Positions 18,358 through 27,190 of a DNA stretch of 64,000 nt are shown here, piece after piece. The notes under the pieces are model-generated. The model had not been told where the DNA came from, ran no database searches, and worked only from the letters and a program-made list of their open reading frames with translations. Each line of letters starts with the position of its first letter. Position 1 is the stretch's first letter. Location of the stretch: NCBI RefSeq assembly GCF_003034965.1, contig NZ_PZKE01000006.1, forward strand, positions 1 to 64,000. The letters run 5' to 3'. The DNA comes from Fuscovulum blasticum DSM 2131. Its GTDB lineage: Bacteria; Pseudomonadota; Alphaproteobacteria; Rhodobacterales; Rhodobacteraceae. A program made the position numbers and the translations under genes.

Positions 18358-20829
18358 ATGGGCAGGATGATGGTCGGGATTCCCAACAAGGCGCGGGCGG
18401 TGGTGATCGGCGGGGGCGTGTCCGGCTGTTCTGTGGCCTATCATCTGGCCAAGGCGGGCTGGACCGATGTGGTGCTGCTGGAACGCAAGCGGCTGACCTG
18501 CGGCACCACCTGGCACGCGGCGGGCCTGATCGGGCAGTTGCGGGCCAACCAGAACATGACGCGGCTGGCGAAGTACTCGGCCGAGCTTTACTATCGGCTG
18601 GAGGCGGAAACCGGCGTCTCGACCGGCATGAAGCGGGTGGGGTCGATGACGGTCGCGCTGACCGAGGCGCGGATGGAGGAAATCCAGCGTCAGGCTACCA
18701 TCGCCGGCATCTTCGGGGTCGAGGTGCACCGCATCACCCCAGAGGAGGTGAAGGCGCTGTATCCGCTGCTGAACACCGATGGCGTGGTGGGGGGCGTGCA
18801 TCTGCCGAATGACGGGCAATGCGACCCGGCCAATATCGCCATGGCGCTGGCCAAGGGCGCGCGGATGGCGGGGGCGACCATTGCCGAAGGGGTGAAGGTG
18901 ACGCGCGTCACCGAAGGCGCCGCGCCGGGCGGCAACCGCCGGGTGACGGGCGTCGATTACATCGGTCCCGACGGGCCGGGCCATATTGAGGCCGATGTGG
19001 TGGTGAACTGCGGCGGCATGTGGGGCCGCGATCTGGCGGCGCAGAACGGGGTGACGGTGCCTCTGCACGCGGCCGAGCATTTCTATCTGGTGACCGAGCC
19101 CGTGCCGGGCCTGGGCGACATGCCGGTGCTGCGGCTGGTGGACGAATGTGCCTATTACAAGTCGGACGCCGGCAAGATGATGATCGGCGCCTTCGAACCC
19201 AAGGCGAAACCCTGGGGCATGGGCGGCATCCGCGAGGATTTCGAGTTCGACACGCTGCCAGAGGACTGGGAGCATTTCTCGCCCATCCTGGAAATGGCGA
19301 TGAACCGGATGCCGCTGTTCCAGACCACCGGCATCCACACCTTCTTCAACGGGCCGGAGAGCTTTACCCCCGACGACCGCTATTATCTGGGGCCGGCGCC
19401 GGAACTGGGCGGTTACTGGGTGGCGGCGGGCTACAACTCGATCGGGATCATCTCGTCCGGCGGGGCCGGGATGGCGCTGGCCGAATGGATCACCACCGGC
19501 GAGCCGCCCTTTGATTTGTGGGATGTGGACATCCGCCGCGCCCAGCCGTTCCAGAAGAACCGCCGCTACCTGAAGGACCGCGTGACCGAGACGCTGGGGC
19601 TGCTTTACGCCGACCATTTCCCCTATCGGCAGGTGGAAACCAGCCGGGGAGTGCGGCGGTCGCCGCTGCATGACCATCTGAAGGCGCGCGGCGCGGTCTT
19701 TGGCGAGGTGGCGGGCTGGGAGCGCGCCAACTGGTTTGCCAATGAGGGGCAGGAGCGGGAATACCGTTATTCCTGGGGCCGGCAGAACTGGTTTGACAAC
19801 CAGAAGGCCGAGCATCTGGCGGTGCGCACCGGCGTGGGCCTGTTCGACATGACCAGCTTTGGCAAGATCCGGGTTGAGGGGCGCGATGCGACGGCCTTCC
19901 TGAACCGGGTCTGTTCGGCCGAGATGGACGTGGCCGAGGGTCGCGTTGTCTATACCATGCTGCTGAACGACCGTGGCGGGATCGAGGCTGACCTGACCGT
20001 CACCCGCCTGTCGGAACGCGCCTACATGCTGGTGGTGCCGGGGGCGACGCTGCAGCGCAACCTTGCCTGGCTGCGCGCCCATGTCGGCGAGGATTTCGCC
20101 ACCATCACCGATGTGACGGCCGCCGAGGCGGTGCTGTGCGTGATGGGCCCCAAGGCGCGCGAACTGATGCAGGCGGTCAGCCCGGACGATTTTTCCAACG
20201 CTGCGCATCCCTTCGGCACCGCGCGCGAGATCGAGATCGGCTATGGCATCGCCCGCGCGCAGCGGGTGACCTATGTCGGCGAGCTGGGGTGGGAGATCTA
20301 CCCGAGCGCCGATCAGGCCGCGCATGTGTTCGAGACGCTGGTCGAGGCGGGGGCGGGGCTGGGGCTGAAACTTTGCGGCCTGCACGCGCTGGATTCCTGC
20401 CGGATCGAAAAGGCCTATCGCCACTGGGGCCATGACATCACCGATGAGGATCATGTGCTGGAGGCGGGGCTTGGCTTTGCCGTCAGCCGGAAGAAACCCG
20501 CTTTCCTGGGCCGCGATGCGGTGCTGCACAAGCAGGATGCCGGGCTGACGCGCCGCCTGTTGCAGTTCCGGCTGAAAGACCCGCAGCCGCTGCTGTTCCA
20601 CAACGAGGCGGTGGTGCGCGATGGCCGCATCGTCGGGCCGGTGACCAGCGCGAATTATGGTCATTTCCTGGGGGGCGCCATCGGCATGGGCTATGTGCCC
20701 TGCGAGGGGCAGTCCGAGGCCGAGGTTCTGGCCTCGACCTATGAGATCGAGGTGGCGGGCCGGCGCCATGCGGCCGAGGCCAGCCTTGTGCCGATGTATG
20801 ATCCGAAATCCGAACGGGTGCGGCAGTGA
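18358..20829 (+). CDS. Dimethylglycine dehydrogenase-type FAD oxidoreductase with GcvT domain (second copy)
   Basis: An 823-residue paralogue of the preceding gene product. The FAD motif VVIGGGVSGCSVAYHLAKAG is at about 15-34 and the presumed flavin-linked His is His53 (CGTTWHAAG). The C-terminal GcvT domain carries GELGWEIYP and LDSCRIEKAYRHWG. Four in-frame ATG codons within the first five residues leave the start uncertain (18358, 18367 or 18370; GGCAGG precedes the latter two). Two different FAD/GcvT enzymes in one operon suggest two consecutive or alternative N-methyl oxidations with tetrahydrofolate as acceptor. Confidence 0.85.
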   Translation: MGRMMVGIPNKARAVVIGGGVSGCSVAYHLAKAGWTDVVLLERKRLTCGTTWHAAGLIGQLRANQNMTRLAKYSAELYYRLEAETGVSTGMKRVGSMTVALTEARMEEIQRQATIAGIFGVEVHRITPEEVKALYPLLNTDGVVGGVHLPNDGQCDPANIAMALAKGARMAGATIAEGVKVTRVTEGAAPGGNRRVTGVDYIGPDGPGHIEADVVVNCGGMWGRDLAAQNGVTVPLHAAEHFYLVTEPVPGLGDMPVLRLVDECAYYKSDAGKMMIGAFEPKAKPWGMGGIREDFEFDTLPEDWEHFSPILEMAMNRMPLFQTTGIHTFFNGPESFTPDDRYYLGPAPELGGYWVAAGYNSIGIISSGGAGMALAEWITTGEPPFDLWDVDIRRAQPFQKNRRYLKDRVTETLGLLYADHFPYRQVETSRGVRRSPLHDHLKARGAVFGEVAGWERANWFANEGQEREYRYSWGRQNWFDNQKAEHLAVRTGVGLFDMTSFGKIRVEGRDATAFLNRVCSAEMDVAEGRVVYTMLLNDRGGIEADLTVTRLSERAYMLVVPGATLQRNLAWLRAHVGEDFATITDVTAAEAVLCVMGPKARELMQAVSPDDFSNAAHPFGTAREIEIGYGIARAQRVTYVGELGWEIYPSADQAAHVFETLVEAGAGLGLKLCGLHALDSCRIEKAYRHWGHDITDEDHVLEAGLGFAVSRKKPAFLGRDAVLHKQDAGLTRRLLQFRLKDPQPLLFHNEAVVRDGRIVGPVTSANYGHFLGGAIGMGYVPCEGQSEAEVLASTYEIEVAGRRHAAEASLVPMYDPKSERVRQ

Positions 20830-20836
20830 CGGGGCA

Positions 20837-20884
20837 CCGGGGTCACTGACCCCGGAACCCCGAGACCTTTGCAGACAGATGAAA
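20837..20884 (+). repeat. Rhodobacter-type intergenic hairpin repeat, copy 4
   Basis: CCGGGGT-cactg-ACCCCGG (20837-20855), followed by AACCCCGAGACCTTTGC and an AGACAGATGAAAG tail. It lies between the second FAD/GcvT gene and the MttB gene, in the same position relative to the start codon as the copy upstream of the second FAD/GcvT gene. Confidence 0.7.
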
Positions 20885-20893
20885 GAGGACAAG

Positions 20894-22447
20894 ATGAGCG
20901 ACATCGGCGAAGTCTGCGAACCGGCACGGTCCCGGCGGTCTGGCGGCAGGTCGGCACGGGTGGCCATGCGGGCGGCCCCGCTGGCCGAGGACGTGCGGCC
21001 GATCCGGGGCGGAATGCCGGGCGGGCGCTACAAGCCGCTGGATGATGCCGGGGTGGCGAAGATCCACGCCTCGGCGCTGGAGGCGCTTGAGGTGATCGGC
21101 CTGTCGAACGCGCCCGCGAGCGGGGTGGAAATCCTGACCGGCGCCGGGGCGGTTCTGGGCGACGATGGCCGCATCCGGTTTCCCCGCGCGCTGGTCGAGG
21201 ACATGCTGGCCAAGGCCGGGCGCAACATCACCCTGCACGCCCGCGACCCCAAGCACGACCTGCACCTGTCGGGCAGCAACGTGCATTTCGGCACCGCCGG
21301 GGCGGCGGTGCATGTGGTGGACCTTGAGCGGAACGAATACCGCGACAGCACCGCGCAAGACCTGTATGACGCGGCCCGCATCGTGCAGAACCTTGACAAT
21401 GTTCACTTCTACCAGCGGACCATGGTCTGCCGCGATGTGGTGGACAACAAGGAGATGGATCTCAACACCCTTTATGCCTGTCTTGCCGGCACATCGAAAC
21501 ATGTCGGCACCAGCATCTTCGATCCGGCCCATGTGGCCGACTGTTTCGAGATGCTGCACATGGTGGCCGGGGGCGAGGACAAGTGGCGCGAACGGCCCTT
21601 CGTCAGCAACTCGAACTGCTTTGTCGTGCCGCCGATGAAGTTCGCCGAGGAATCCTGCAAGGTGATGGAGGATTGCATCCGCCGCGGGATGCCGATGCTG
21701 CTCTTGTCAGCCGGGCAGGCGGGGGCCACCGCGCCCGCGCCGATTGCGCTGGCCATCGTGCAGGCGGTGGCGGAATGTCTGGCGGGCGTGGTCTATGTCA
21801 ATGCGATCCGCCCCGGCGCCCCGGCCATCTTCGGCACCTGGCCCTTCGTCAGCGACCTGCGGACCGGCGCCATGTCGGGCGGCAGCGCGGAACAGGCCCT
21901 TCTGACCGCCGGTTGCGCCCAGATGCACCGTTTCTATGACCTGCCGGGGGGCGCGGCGAGCGGCATTTCCGACAGCAAGCTGCCCGACATGCAGGCCGGC
22001 TGGGAACAGGCGATCACCAATTCGCTGGCCGGCCTTGCCGGGCTGAACATGTGCTATGAGGCGGTCGGGATGCACGCCTCGCTTCTGGGGTTCAGCCTGG
22101 AAAGCCTTGTGCTGGGGGATGACATTCTGGGGCAGGTGCTGCGCCTGGTGCGCGGCATTGACGTGACCGAGGATTCCACCAGCATCGAGGCGATGAAAGA
22201 GGTCTGCCTGGGCGGCCCGGGGCATTATCTGGGCAGCGACCAGACCCTGCGCCTGATGCAGACGGAATATGTCTATCCCGCCCTTGGCAACCGGATGAGC
22301 CCGAAGGAATGGGTCGAGGCGGGCAAGCCGCAGCTTCTGGACAAGGCCATTGCCCGCAAGAACGAAATTCTTGCCAAGGCCGGGTGCATGGTGGACGCTG
22401 AGATAGATCGCGCGATCCGCGAACGGTTCAACATCTACTTCAAGTGA
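20894..22447 (+). CDS. MttB-family methyltransferase, non-pyrrolysine (second copy)
   Basis: A 517-residue MttB-superfamily protein with the blocks SALEALEVIGLSNAPASGVE, GTWPFVSDLRTGAMSGGSAE and GGPGHYLGSDQTLRLMQTEY. It is clearly homologous to the product at 1901-3415 but diverged. The ATG at 20894 has GAGG six bases upstream; the longer open frame extends into the preceding gene. No in-frame amber codon is present. With two folate-dependent demethylases in the same operon and no corrinoid protein, the methyl acceptor is unclear. In hom-type loci a protein of this family is present too (recollection, unverified). Confidence 0.83.
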   Translation: MSDIGEVCEPARSRRSGGRSARVAMRAAPLAEDVRPIRGGMPGGRYKPLDDAGVAKIHASALEALEVIGLSNAPASGVEILTGAGAVLGDDGRIRFPRALVEDMLAKAGRNITLHARDPKHDLHLSGSNVHFGTAGAAVHVVDLERNEYRDSTAQDLYDAARIVQNLDNVHFYQRTMVCRDVVDNKEMDLNTLYACLAGTSKHVGTSIFDPAHVADCFEMLHMVAGGEDKWRERPFVSNSNCFVVPPMKFAEESCKVMEDCIRRGMPMLLLSAGQAGATAPAPIALAIVQAVAECLAGVVYVNAIRPGAPAIFGTWPFVSDLRTGAMSGGSAEQALLTAGCAQMHRFYDLPGGAASGISDSKLPDMQAGWEQAITNSLAGLAGLNMCYEAVGMHASLLGFSLESLVLGDDILGQVLRLVRGIDVTEDSTSIEAMKEVCLGGPGHYLGSDQTLRLMQTEYVYPALGNRMSPKEWVEAGKPQLLDKAIARKNEILAKAGCMVDAEIDRAIRERFNIYFK

Positions 22448-22454
22448 GGCGGCC

Positions 22455-23885
22455 ATGATCCCGAAGAACATGACAAAATTCTACATCGACGGCGCCTGGG
22501 TCGAACCTTTGTCGAAAGAGCGCGTCGGTGTCGAGAACCCCGCGACCGAAGAGATTGTCTGCGAGGTGGCGCTTGGCAATACGGCCGATGCCGACCGCGC
22601 CATTGCCGCCGCCCGCGCCGCCTTTGACGGCTGGACGGTCACGCCGCTGGCCGAACGGATCGCCCTGGTGAAGCGGATTCTCGAGGTTTACAACGCCCGG
22701 GCCGAAGACTTTGCGCAGGCCATGTCCACCGAGATGGGCGCCCCCATCACTTGGGCGCGCGAGGCGCAGGTCTGGGCGGGCCAGGTGCATATCGAAAGCA
22801 CCATCAAGGCCGCGGAAGAGATGACCTGGGAATACATGCGCGGCGATACCCGCATCGTGCATGAAGGCATCGGCGTCTGCGCGCTGATCACGCCTTGGAA
22901 CTGGCCGATGAACCAGATCGCCTGCAAGGTGGCCCCGGCGCTGATCGCGGGCTGCACCATGGTGCTGAAGCCCAGCGAGATTGCGCCACTGTCGGGCGTT
23001 CTGTTCGCGGAAGTCTGCCATGAGGCCGGGGTGCCGAAGGGGGTGTTCAACCTGGTGAACGGCACCGGCCCGGGGGTGGGGGCGCATCTCTCTGCGCATC
23101 CGCAGGTGGATATGGTCAGCTTCACCGGATCAACCCGCGCCGGCACGGCGGTGGCGGCGGCGGCGGCACCCACGGTCAAGCGGGTGGCGCAGGAACTGGG
23201 TGGCAAGTCGGCCAATATCATCCTGCCCACGGCCGACCTTGAGGCGGCGGTGCGGGGTGGTGTCGAGGGCTGCTTTGGCAATACGGGCCAAAGCTGCGAC
23301 GCGCCGACCCGGATGTTCGTGCACCGCAGCCAGCATGACGCGGCGCTGGACATCGCGCGGGCCACGGCCGAGGCGGTGGTGGTGGGCGATCCGCAGGACG
23401 AAGGCACCACGATGGGGCCGCTGATCAGCCGGTTGCAGTTCGACAAGGTGCAGCGGCTGATCCAGGCCGGCATCGACGAAGGGGCGGTTCTGGTTGCGGG
23501 CGGCGTGGGCCGCCCGGCGGGGCTGAACCGGGGCTGGTTCGTGAAGCCCACCATCTTTGGCGGCGTCACCAATGACATGACCATCTCGCGCGAGGAAATC
23601 TTCGGGCCGGTGCTGTCGATCCTGCCCTATGATTCGCTGGATGAGGCGATCACCATGGCGAATGACACGCCCTATGGGCTGGCGGCCTATATCGCCGGCC
23701 CGGTCGAGGAGGCGCGCGCCGTGGCGCGGCGGCTGCGGGCGGGCACGGTGAACCTGAATTACCCGGCCTGGGACACCTTCGCCCCCTTCGGCGGCTACAA
23801 GCAGTCGGGCAATGGCCGCGAATATGCCGACTGGGGCATCCATGATTTCTGCGAAGTGAAGGGCATTGTCGGATGGGGGGCGTGA
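22455..23885 (+). CDS. NAD(P)-dependent aldehyde dehydrogenase
   Basis: A 476-residue ALDH with all catalytic features: ITPWNWPMNQ, Glu247 in QELGGKS, and nucleophile Cys281 in FGNTGQSCDAP. It starts 7 bp after the MttB stop, so it belongs to the same operon. The aldehyde is probably a semialdehyde from the N-methyl compound backbone; the sequence alone does not fix it. Its end overlaps the next gene by 13 bp. Confidence 0.88.
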   Translation: MIPKNMTKFYIDGAWVEPLSKERVGVENPATEEIVCEVALGNTADADRAIAAARAAFDGWTVTPLAERIALVKRILEVYNARAEDFAQAMSTEMGAPITWAREAQVWAGQVHIESTIKAAEEMTWEYMRGDTRIVHEGIGVCALITPWNWPMNQIACKVAPALIAGCTMVLKPSEIAPLSGVLFAEVCHEAGVPKGVFNLVNGTGPGVGAHLSAHPQVDMVSFTGSTRAGTAVAAAAAPTVKRVAQELGGKSANIILPTADLEAAVRGGVEGCFGNTGQSCDAPTRMFVHRSQHDAALDIARATAEAVVVGDPQDEGTTMGPLISRLQFDKVQRLIQAGIDEGAVLVAGGVGRPAGLNRGWFVKPTIFGGVTNDMTISREEIFGPVLSILPYDSLDEAITMANDTPYGLAAYIAGPVEEARAVARRLRAGTVNLNYPAWDTFAPFGGYKQSGNGREYADWGIHDFCEVKGIVGWGA

Positions 23886-24781
23886 GATACGGCTATGTCG
23901 GCCTTGGCAATCTGGGCGGGCATCTGGCCGCCAGCCTGATCCGGGCCGGCCATTCCGTGACCGTCTATGACCGCGACCCGGCGCTGGCCGCCCGGCACCG
24001 CGATCTGGGGGCCGGGGTGGCGGGGTCGGTGGCCGAACTGGCGGGGCAGGTGGACCATGTGTTTACCTGTCTGCCGCACCCGGCAGCTTCCGAGGCGGTG
24101 CTGGCCGAGTTGATGACCGGCCTGAAACCCGGCGCGACCTGGATCGAGAATTCGACCCTTGGCCGTGACGATGTGCTGCGGCTGGCGGGGCTGGCGCGGA
24201 CCTGCGGCGTGCGGATGCTGGAGGCGCCGGTGACCGGCGGCGTGCATCTGGCGGCGCGGGGCGAGATCACCGTGCTGGTGGGGGGCGAGCAGGAGCTTTA
24301 CGACCTGCACCGCCCGGCCTTGCAGGCGATCGGCAGCCGCATCTTCCACATGGGGCCTTTGGGCAGCGCGGCGGTGATCAAGGTCATCACCAACATGCTG
24401 GCCTTCATCCATCTGGTTGCCGATGGCGAGGCGCTGATGCTGGCCAAGCGCGGCGGGCTGGACCTCAAGACCGCGTGGGAGGCGATTGCGGCCTCGTCCG
24501 GCACCAGCTTCGTGCATGAAACCGAAGGCCAGTTGATCCTGAACGGCAGCTACGACATCGCCTTCACCATGGATCTGGCGCTGAAGGATCTGGGCTTTGC
24601 CATGGGATTTGGCCGCGAATTCGGGGTGCCGCTGGATCTGGCCTCGATCACCAGCCAGACCTTTCTGAAGGGCAAGGCGGTCTATGGCGGGGCCGCGCAA
24701 TCGACCCAGATCGTCAAGCTTTTGGAAGATGCCCTGGGCACCGACCTGCGGGCCGAGGGGTTCCCGGCGCGGCTGGAGTGA
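23873..24781 (+). CDS. NAD-binding 3-hydroxyisobutyrate dehydrogenase-family oxidoreductase
   Basis: A 302-residue beta-hydroxyacid dehydrogenase: Rossmann motif GYVGLGNLGGHLAASLIRAG at 7-26, substrate motif APVTGGVHLAARG and catalytic-lysine block VIKVITNML. Family members include 3-hydroxyisobutyrate and tartronate semialdehyde reductases. The 13-bp overlap with the aldehyde dehydrogenase indicates coupling. Two in-frame starts are close (ATG at 23873 or GTG at 23882). Confidence 0.82.
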   Translation: MGGVRYGYVGLGNLGGHLAASLIRAGHSVTVYDRDPALAARHRDLGAGVAGSVAELAGQVDHVFTCLPHPAASEAVLAELMTGLKPGATWIENSTLGRDDVLRLAGLARTCGVRMLEAPVTGGVHLAARGEITVLVGGEQELYDLHRPALQAIGSRIFHMGPLGSAAVIKVITNMLAFIHLVADGEALMLAKRGGLDLKTAWEAIAASSGTSFVHETEGQLILNGSYDIAFTMDLALKDLGFAMGFGREFGVPLDLASITSQTFLKGKAVYGGAAQSTQIVKLLEDALGTDLRAEGFPARLE

Positions 24782-24919
24782 GCGTTGCGCGGCAGGGCGG
24801 GCATCGGCGGAGCAAAATCAAAAGGTTGCGCGGGCGGGTGGGGCATCCGTTAAGGGTTGCGCCCGCGCGCCCGGCGGGGAACAGTCGGGCGACATTCGGC
24901 CTGTGAACGAGGTTTGCCC

Positions 24920-26026
24920 ATGACCGATTCCCCCGATCAGCGGATTGCGCGGCTGCTGCACCACCGCAAGGCCGGCTTGCGGCAGGGTGATCCGGTGGTG
25001 CCGCCGATCACGGCATCGGCCACCTTTCACCTGCCGCATGTTCAGGCGGGCGGGCATTTCTACGGCCGCAACGGCACGCCGACCTGGGATGCGGTCGAGG
25101 CGCAGCTTGCGATCCTTGAAGACGCAGAGACGGTCAGCTTTCCCAGCGGCATGGCGGCCATTGCGGCGGCGCTGTTTGCCACGCTCAAGGCCGGCGACCG
25201 GCTGGTGATCCCTTCGGATGGCTATTACGTCACCCGCGTGCTGTCAGAGGGGTTTCTCAAGCCGCTGGGGGTGACGGTCAGCCCGTTGCCGACACGCGAT
25301 TATGCGACGGCGGATTTCACCGGCGTTGCGGTGGTCTATCTGGAAACACCGTCCAATCCGGGGCTTGATGTGGTGGACATCGCTGCCGTGGCCGCGCGGG
25401 CGCGGGCGGCGGGGGCCGTGGTGATTGCCGACAACACCACGATGACGCCACTGTTGCAGCGGCCGCTGTATCTGGGCTGCGATCTGGTGGTGGCGGCGGA
25501 TACCAAGGCACCGGCCGGACATTCGGACGTGCTGTTCGGCCATGTGGCGGGCCGGGACGCGGCGCTGATGGCGCGGGTGCGCGACTGGCGGCGGATGGCG
25601 GGGGCGATTCCGGGGCCGTTCGAGGCGTTCCTGGTGCATCGCGGGCTTGAGACGCTGGAACTGCGGCTGTCGCGGATGTGTGCCTCGGCGCAGGTGATTG
25701 CCGAACGGCTGGCCGCGCATCCGGCGGTAACCGGGCTGCGGTTCCCGGGCCTGCCGGGCGATGCCTCTTATGCGGTGGCGCGGCGGCAGATGGTGAATGG
25801 CGGGTTCCTGATCAGCTTCGAGCTGGCCGATGCGGCGGCGGCCGAGGGGTTCCTGTCGCGCTGCCCGCTGATCGCGCAGACCACCAGCTTTGGCGGCACC
25901 CATACGGCCGGCGAACGCCGGGCCCGCTGGGGCGATGCGGTGGCCGAAGGCTTCGTGCGCCTGTCGGTCGGGATCGAGCCGGTCGAGGTGCTGTGGGAGG
26001 CCATGGCGGCGGCGCTGGAGGGGTAG
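24920..26026 (+). CDS. Cys/Met-metabolism PLP-dependent enzyme (cystathionine lyase/synthase-like)
   Basis: A 368-residue fold-type I PLP enzyme of the cystathionine gamma-synthase family. FYGRNGTPTWDAVE is the substrate and phosphate loop, VVIADNTTMTPLLQRPL holds the PLP Asp, and the Schiff-base lysine is in AADTKAPAGHSD, where family members usually have ATKY. SFGGTHT is the C-terminal substrate block. The start is the ATG at 24920. It lies 138 bp after the dehydrogenase gene on the same strand, so it may be a separate transcript. It could be a cystathionine beta-lyase or a gamma-lyase; the Tyr-to-Ala change after the lysine argues against a routine MetC. Confidence 0.75.
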   Translation: MTDSPDQRIARLLHHRKAGLRQGDPVVPPITASATFHLPHVQAGGHFYGRNGTPTWDAVEAQLAILEDAETVSFPSGMAAIAAALFATLKAGDRLVIPSDGYYVTRVLSEGFLKPLGVTVSPLPTRDYATADFTGVAVVYLETPSNPGLDVVDIAAVAARARAAGAVVIADNTTMTPLLQRPLYLGCDLVVAADTKAPAGHSDVLFGHVAGRDAALMARVRDWRRMAGAIPGPFEAFLVHRGLETLELRLSRMCASAQVIAERLAAHPAVTGLRFPGLPGDASYAVARRQMVNGGFLISFELADAAAAEGFLSRCPLIAQTTSFGGTHTAGERRARWGDAVAEGFVRLSVGIEPVEVLWEAMAAALEG

Positions 26027-26040
26027 GGGCGCACATCTGG

Positions 26041-26246
26041 CCGGGCGGATCAGGAAACGCATTGCGTTTCCCCGCCCGCAGCACAGCGGCGCGGCAAGAC
26101 CGGTTCCGCAAGACGTGACAGAGGCCAGCGCCCGTCCCGGCGGGCGAGAAGCGCCCGCCATGGGCGGGGCGGGCGCTGGCCGGGTGCTTTGGGCACCCGG
26201 CCCGAAGCGGAGGCGTTTCGAGGTGGCGGCGACAATGGTCGCCGCC
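26041..26246. repeat. Hairpin-rich intergenic segment at the edge of the photosynthesis cluster
   Basis: This gap between convergent genes holds five inverted repeats and no credible gene: CGGGCGG/CCGCCCG enclosing GGAAACGCA-t-TGCGTTTCC (26042-26078), GGCCAGCGCCCG/CGGGCGCTGGCC (26123-26181), CCGGGTGC/GCACCCGG (26180-26200) and GGCGGCGAC-aatg-GTCGCCGCC (26225-26246). It may terminate both genes, and it resembles a mosaic REP/BIME-like element. Confidence 0.6.
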
Positions 26247-26257
26247 AATTCCTCCGG

Positions 26258-27190
26258 TCACACCGCCTGTTTCCACCCCGCCCGGCGGGGCACGCGCACG
26301 GCGATCATCGGTTTCAGCCAGGGTGAGCGGAAACGGTCAAGGTCCAGCGCCTCATGCACGCCGGTGGTTTCCTCGCCGAACAGCCGCGTTGTCACCTGTG
26401 AGCGGGAATAGAACGGCGCATCCAGCATCGGGGCGGCCTGTCGGGGCGTGAAGCCCGGATCGGCGCGGGTCTCGCGATGCACCCGCCAGCCCGAGGGTTT
26501 GAACGGGGTCAGCGGCGGCGGGTCGATCTGGTTCACCGTGCCATCGGCCAGAACCTCGACCCCCAGCGCCAGCGTGCTGCCGTCGCGGCGGGTGGCGTCG
26601 TAGAAGCACAGCGCCCGGTCCTTCATCGGGAAGCGGCCCCAGGTCCAGAAGCTGAAATCGGCCTCCAGCGCGGCCTGGCCGGCATTGGCGTCGAAATAGC
26701 CGTGCCCTTCCCAGCGGTGGCCGGGCGAGATGTCCACCTTGATCCGCGCCGTCGGGGCGAAGGGCCGCCAGGTGTGGCGGCCGTCCGGTGTCAGCAGCAC
26801 CTCGGTCGAGGTCACCGCCTGCGGCGTCAACGTGATGGTGCCGCGCACCGGCCCCACCTTAGGCAAGGCGCCGATCTCGTTCACCTCGACCACCAGTTCG
26901 CGCCCTGTCCAGGTCATGGACGAAGGGCCGATGGTCAGGCGGTGGTCTTCCTGCCGCAACGCGGCACGCCCCCGGTCGGTCATGGTGAACCGGCCGGAGG
27001 GGCCATAGGTTGCCACGTTCAGGCAGACGTGGTTCTGCGGCGAGGTGCGTCCCGCCCAGGCGTACCAGGGCGAGAACACCGAGCCGATGAAGGCGATTAC
27101 CGAGACGGCGCGCTGCCCGTCGTCGGAGACGCCGTCGAGGTACCACCAGGCGTAGCCGTCGGGCGCGACGTACGGACGGAACCAAGGTCC
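26258..27190 (-). CDS. crtC: Hydroxyneurosporene synthase (carotenoid 1,2-hydratase), start unclear
   Basis: CrtC hydrates the end of neurosporene-type carotenoids in spheroidene synthesis. Recognised from GYAWWYLDGVSDDGQ, VIAFIGSVFSPWYAWAGR, SGRFTMTDRGRAAL and HRWEGHGYFDANAG. The end is firm. The start is not: the frame carries conserved residues from about 27190, but there is no ATG, GTG or TTG between an ATG at 27475 deep inside crtD and a GTG at 27079 that would cut off the GYAWWYLDG block. The 27190 limit given here is where family similarity begins. The overlap with the crtD 3' end is 94 bp in the -1 frame. Confidence 0.85.
   Translation of the reverse strand, partial: GPWFRPYVAPDGYAWWYLDGVSDDGQRAVSVIAFIGSVFSPWYAWAGRTSPQNHVCLNVATYGPSGRFTMTDRGRAALRQEDHRLTIGPSSMTWTGRELVVEVNEIGALPKVGPVRGTITLTPQAVTSTEVLLTPDGRHTWRPFAPTARIKVDISPGHRWEGHGYFDANAGQAALEADFSFWTWGRFPMKDRALCFYDATRRDGSTLALGVEVLADGTVNQIDPPPLTPFKPSGWRVHRETRADPGFTPRQAAPMLDAPFYSRSQVTTRLFGEETTGVHEALDLDRFRSPWLKPMIAVRVPRRAGWKQAV

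Noticed and set aside
15832-20967. A 1711-codon open frame on the minus strand, antisense to the two FAD/GcvT genes
   Set aside because: It is His/Arg/Pro/Gln-rich, lacks any domain, and mirrors two well-defined dehydrogenase genes. Very long antisense frames are expected in genomes with strong third-position G/C bias.
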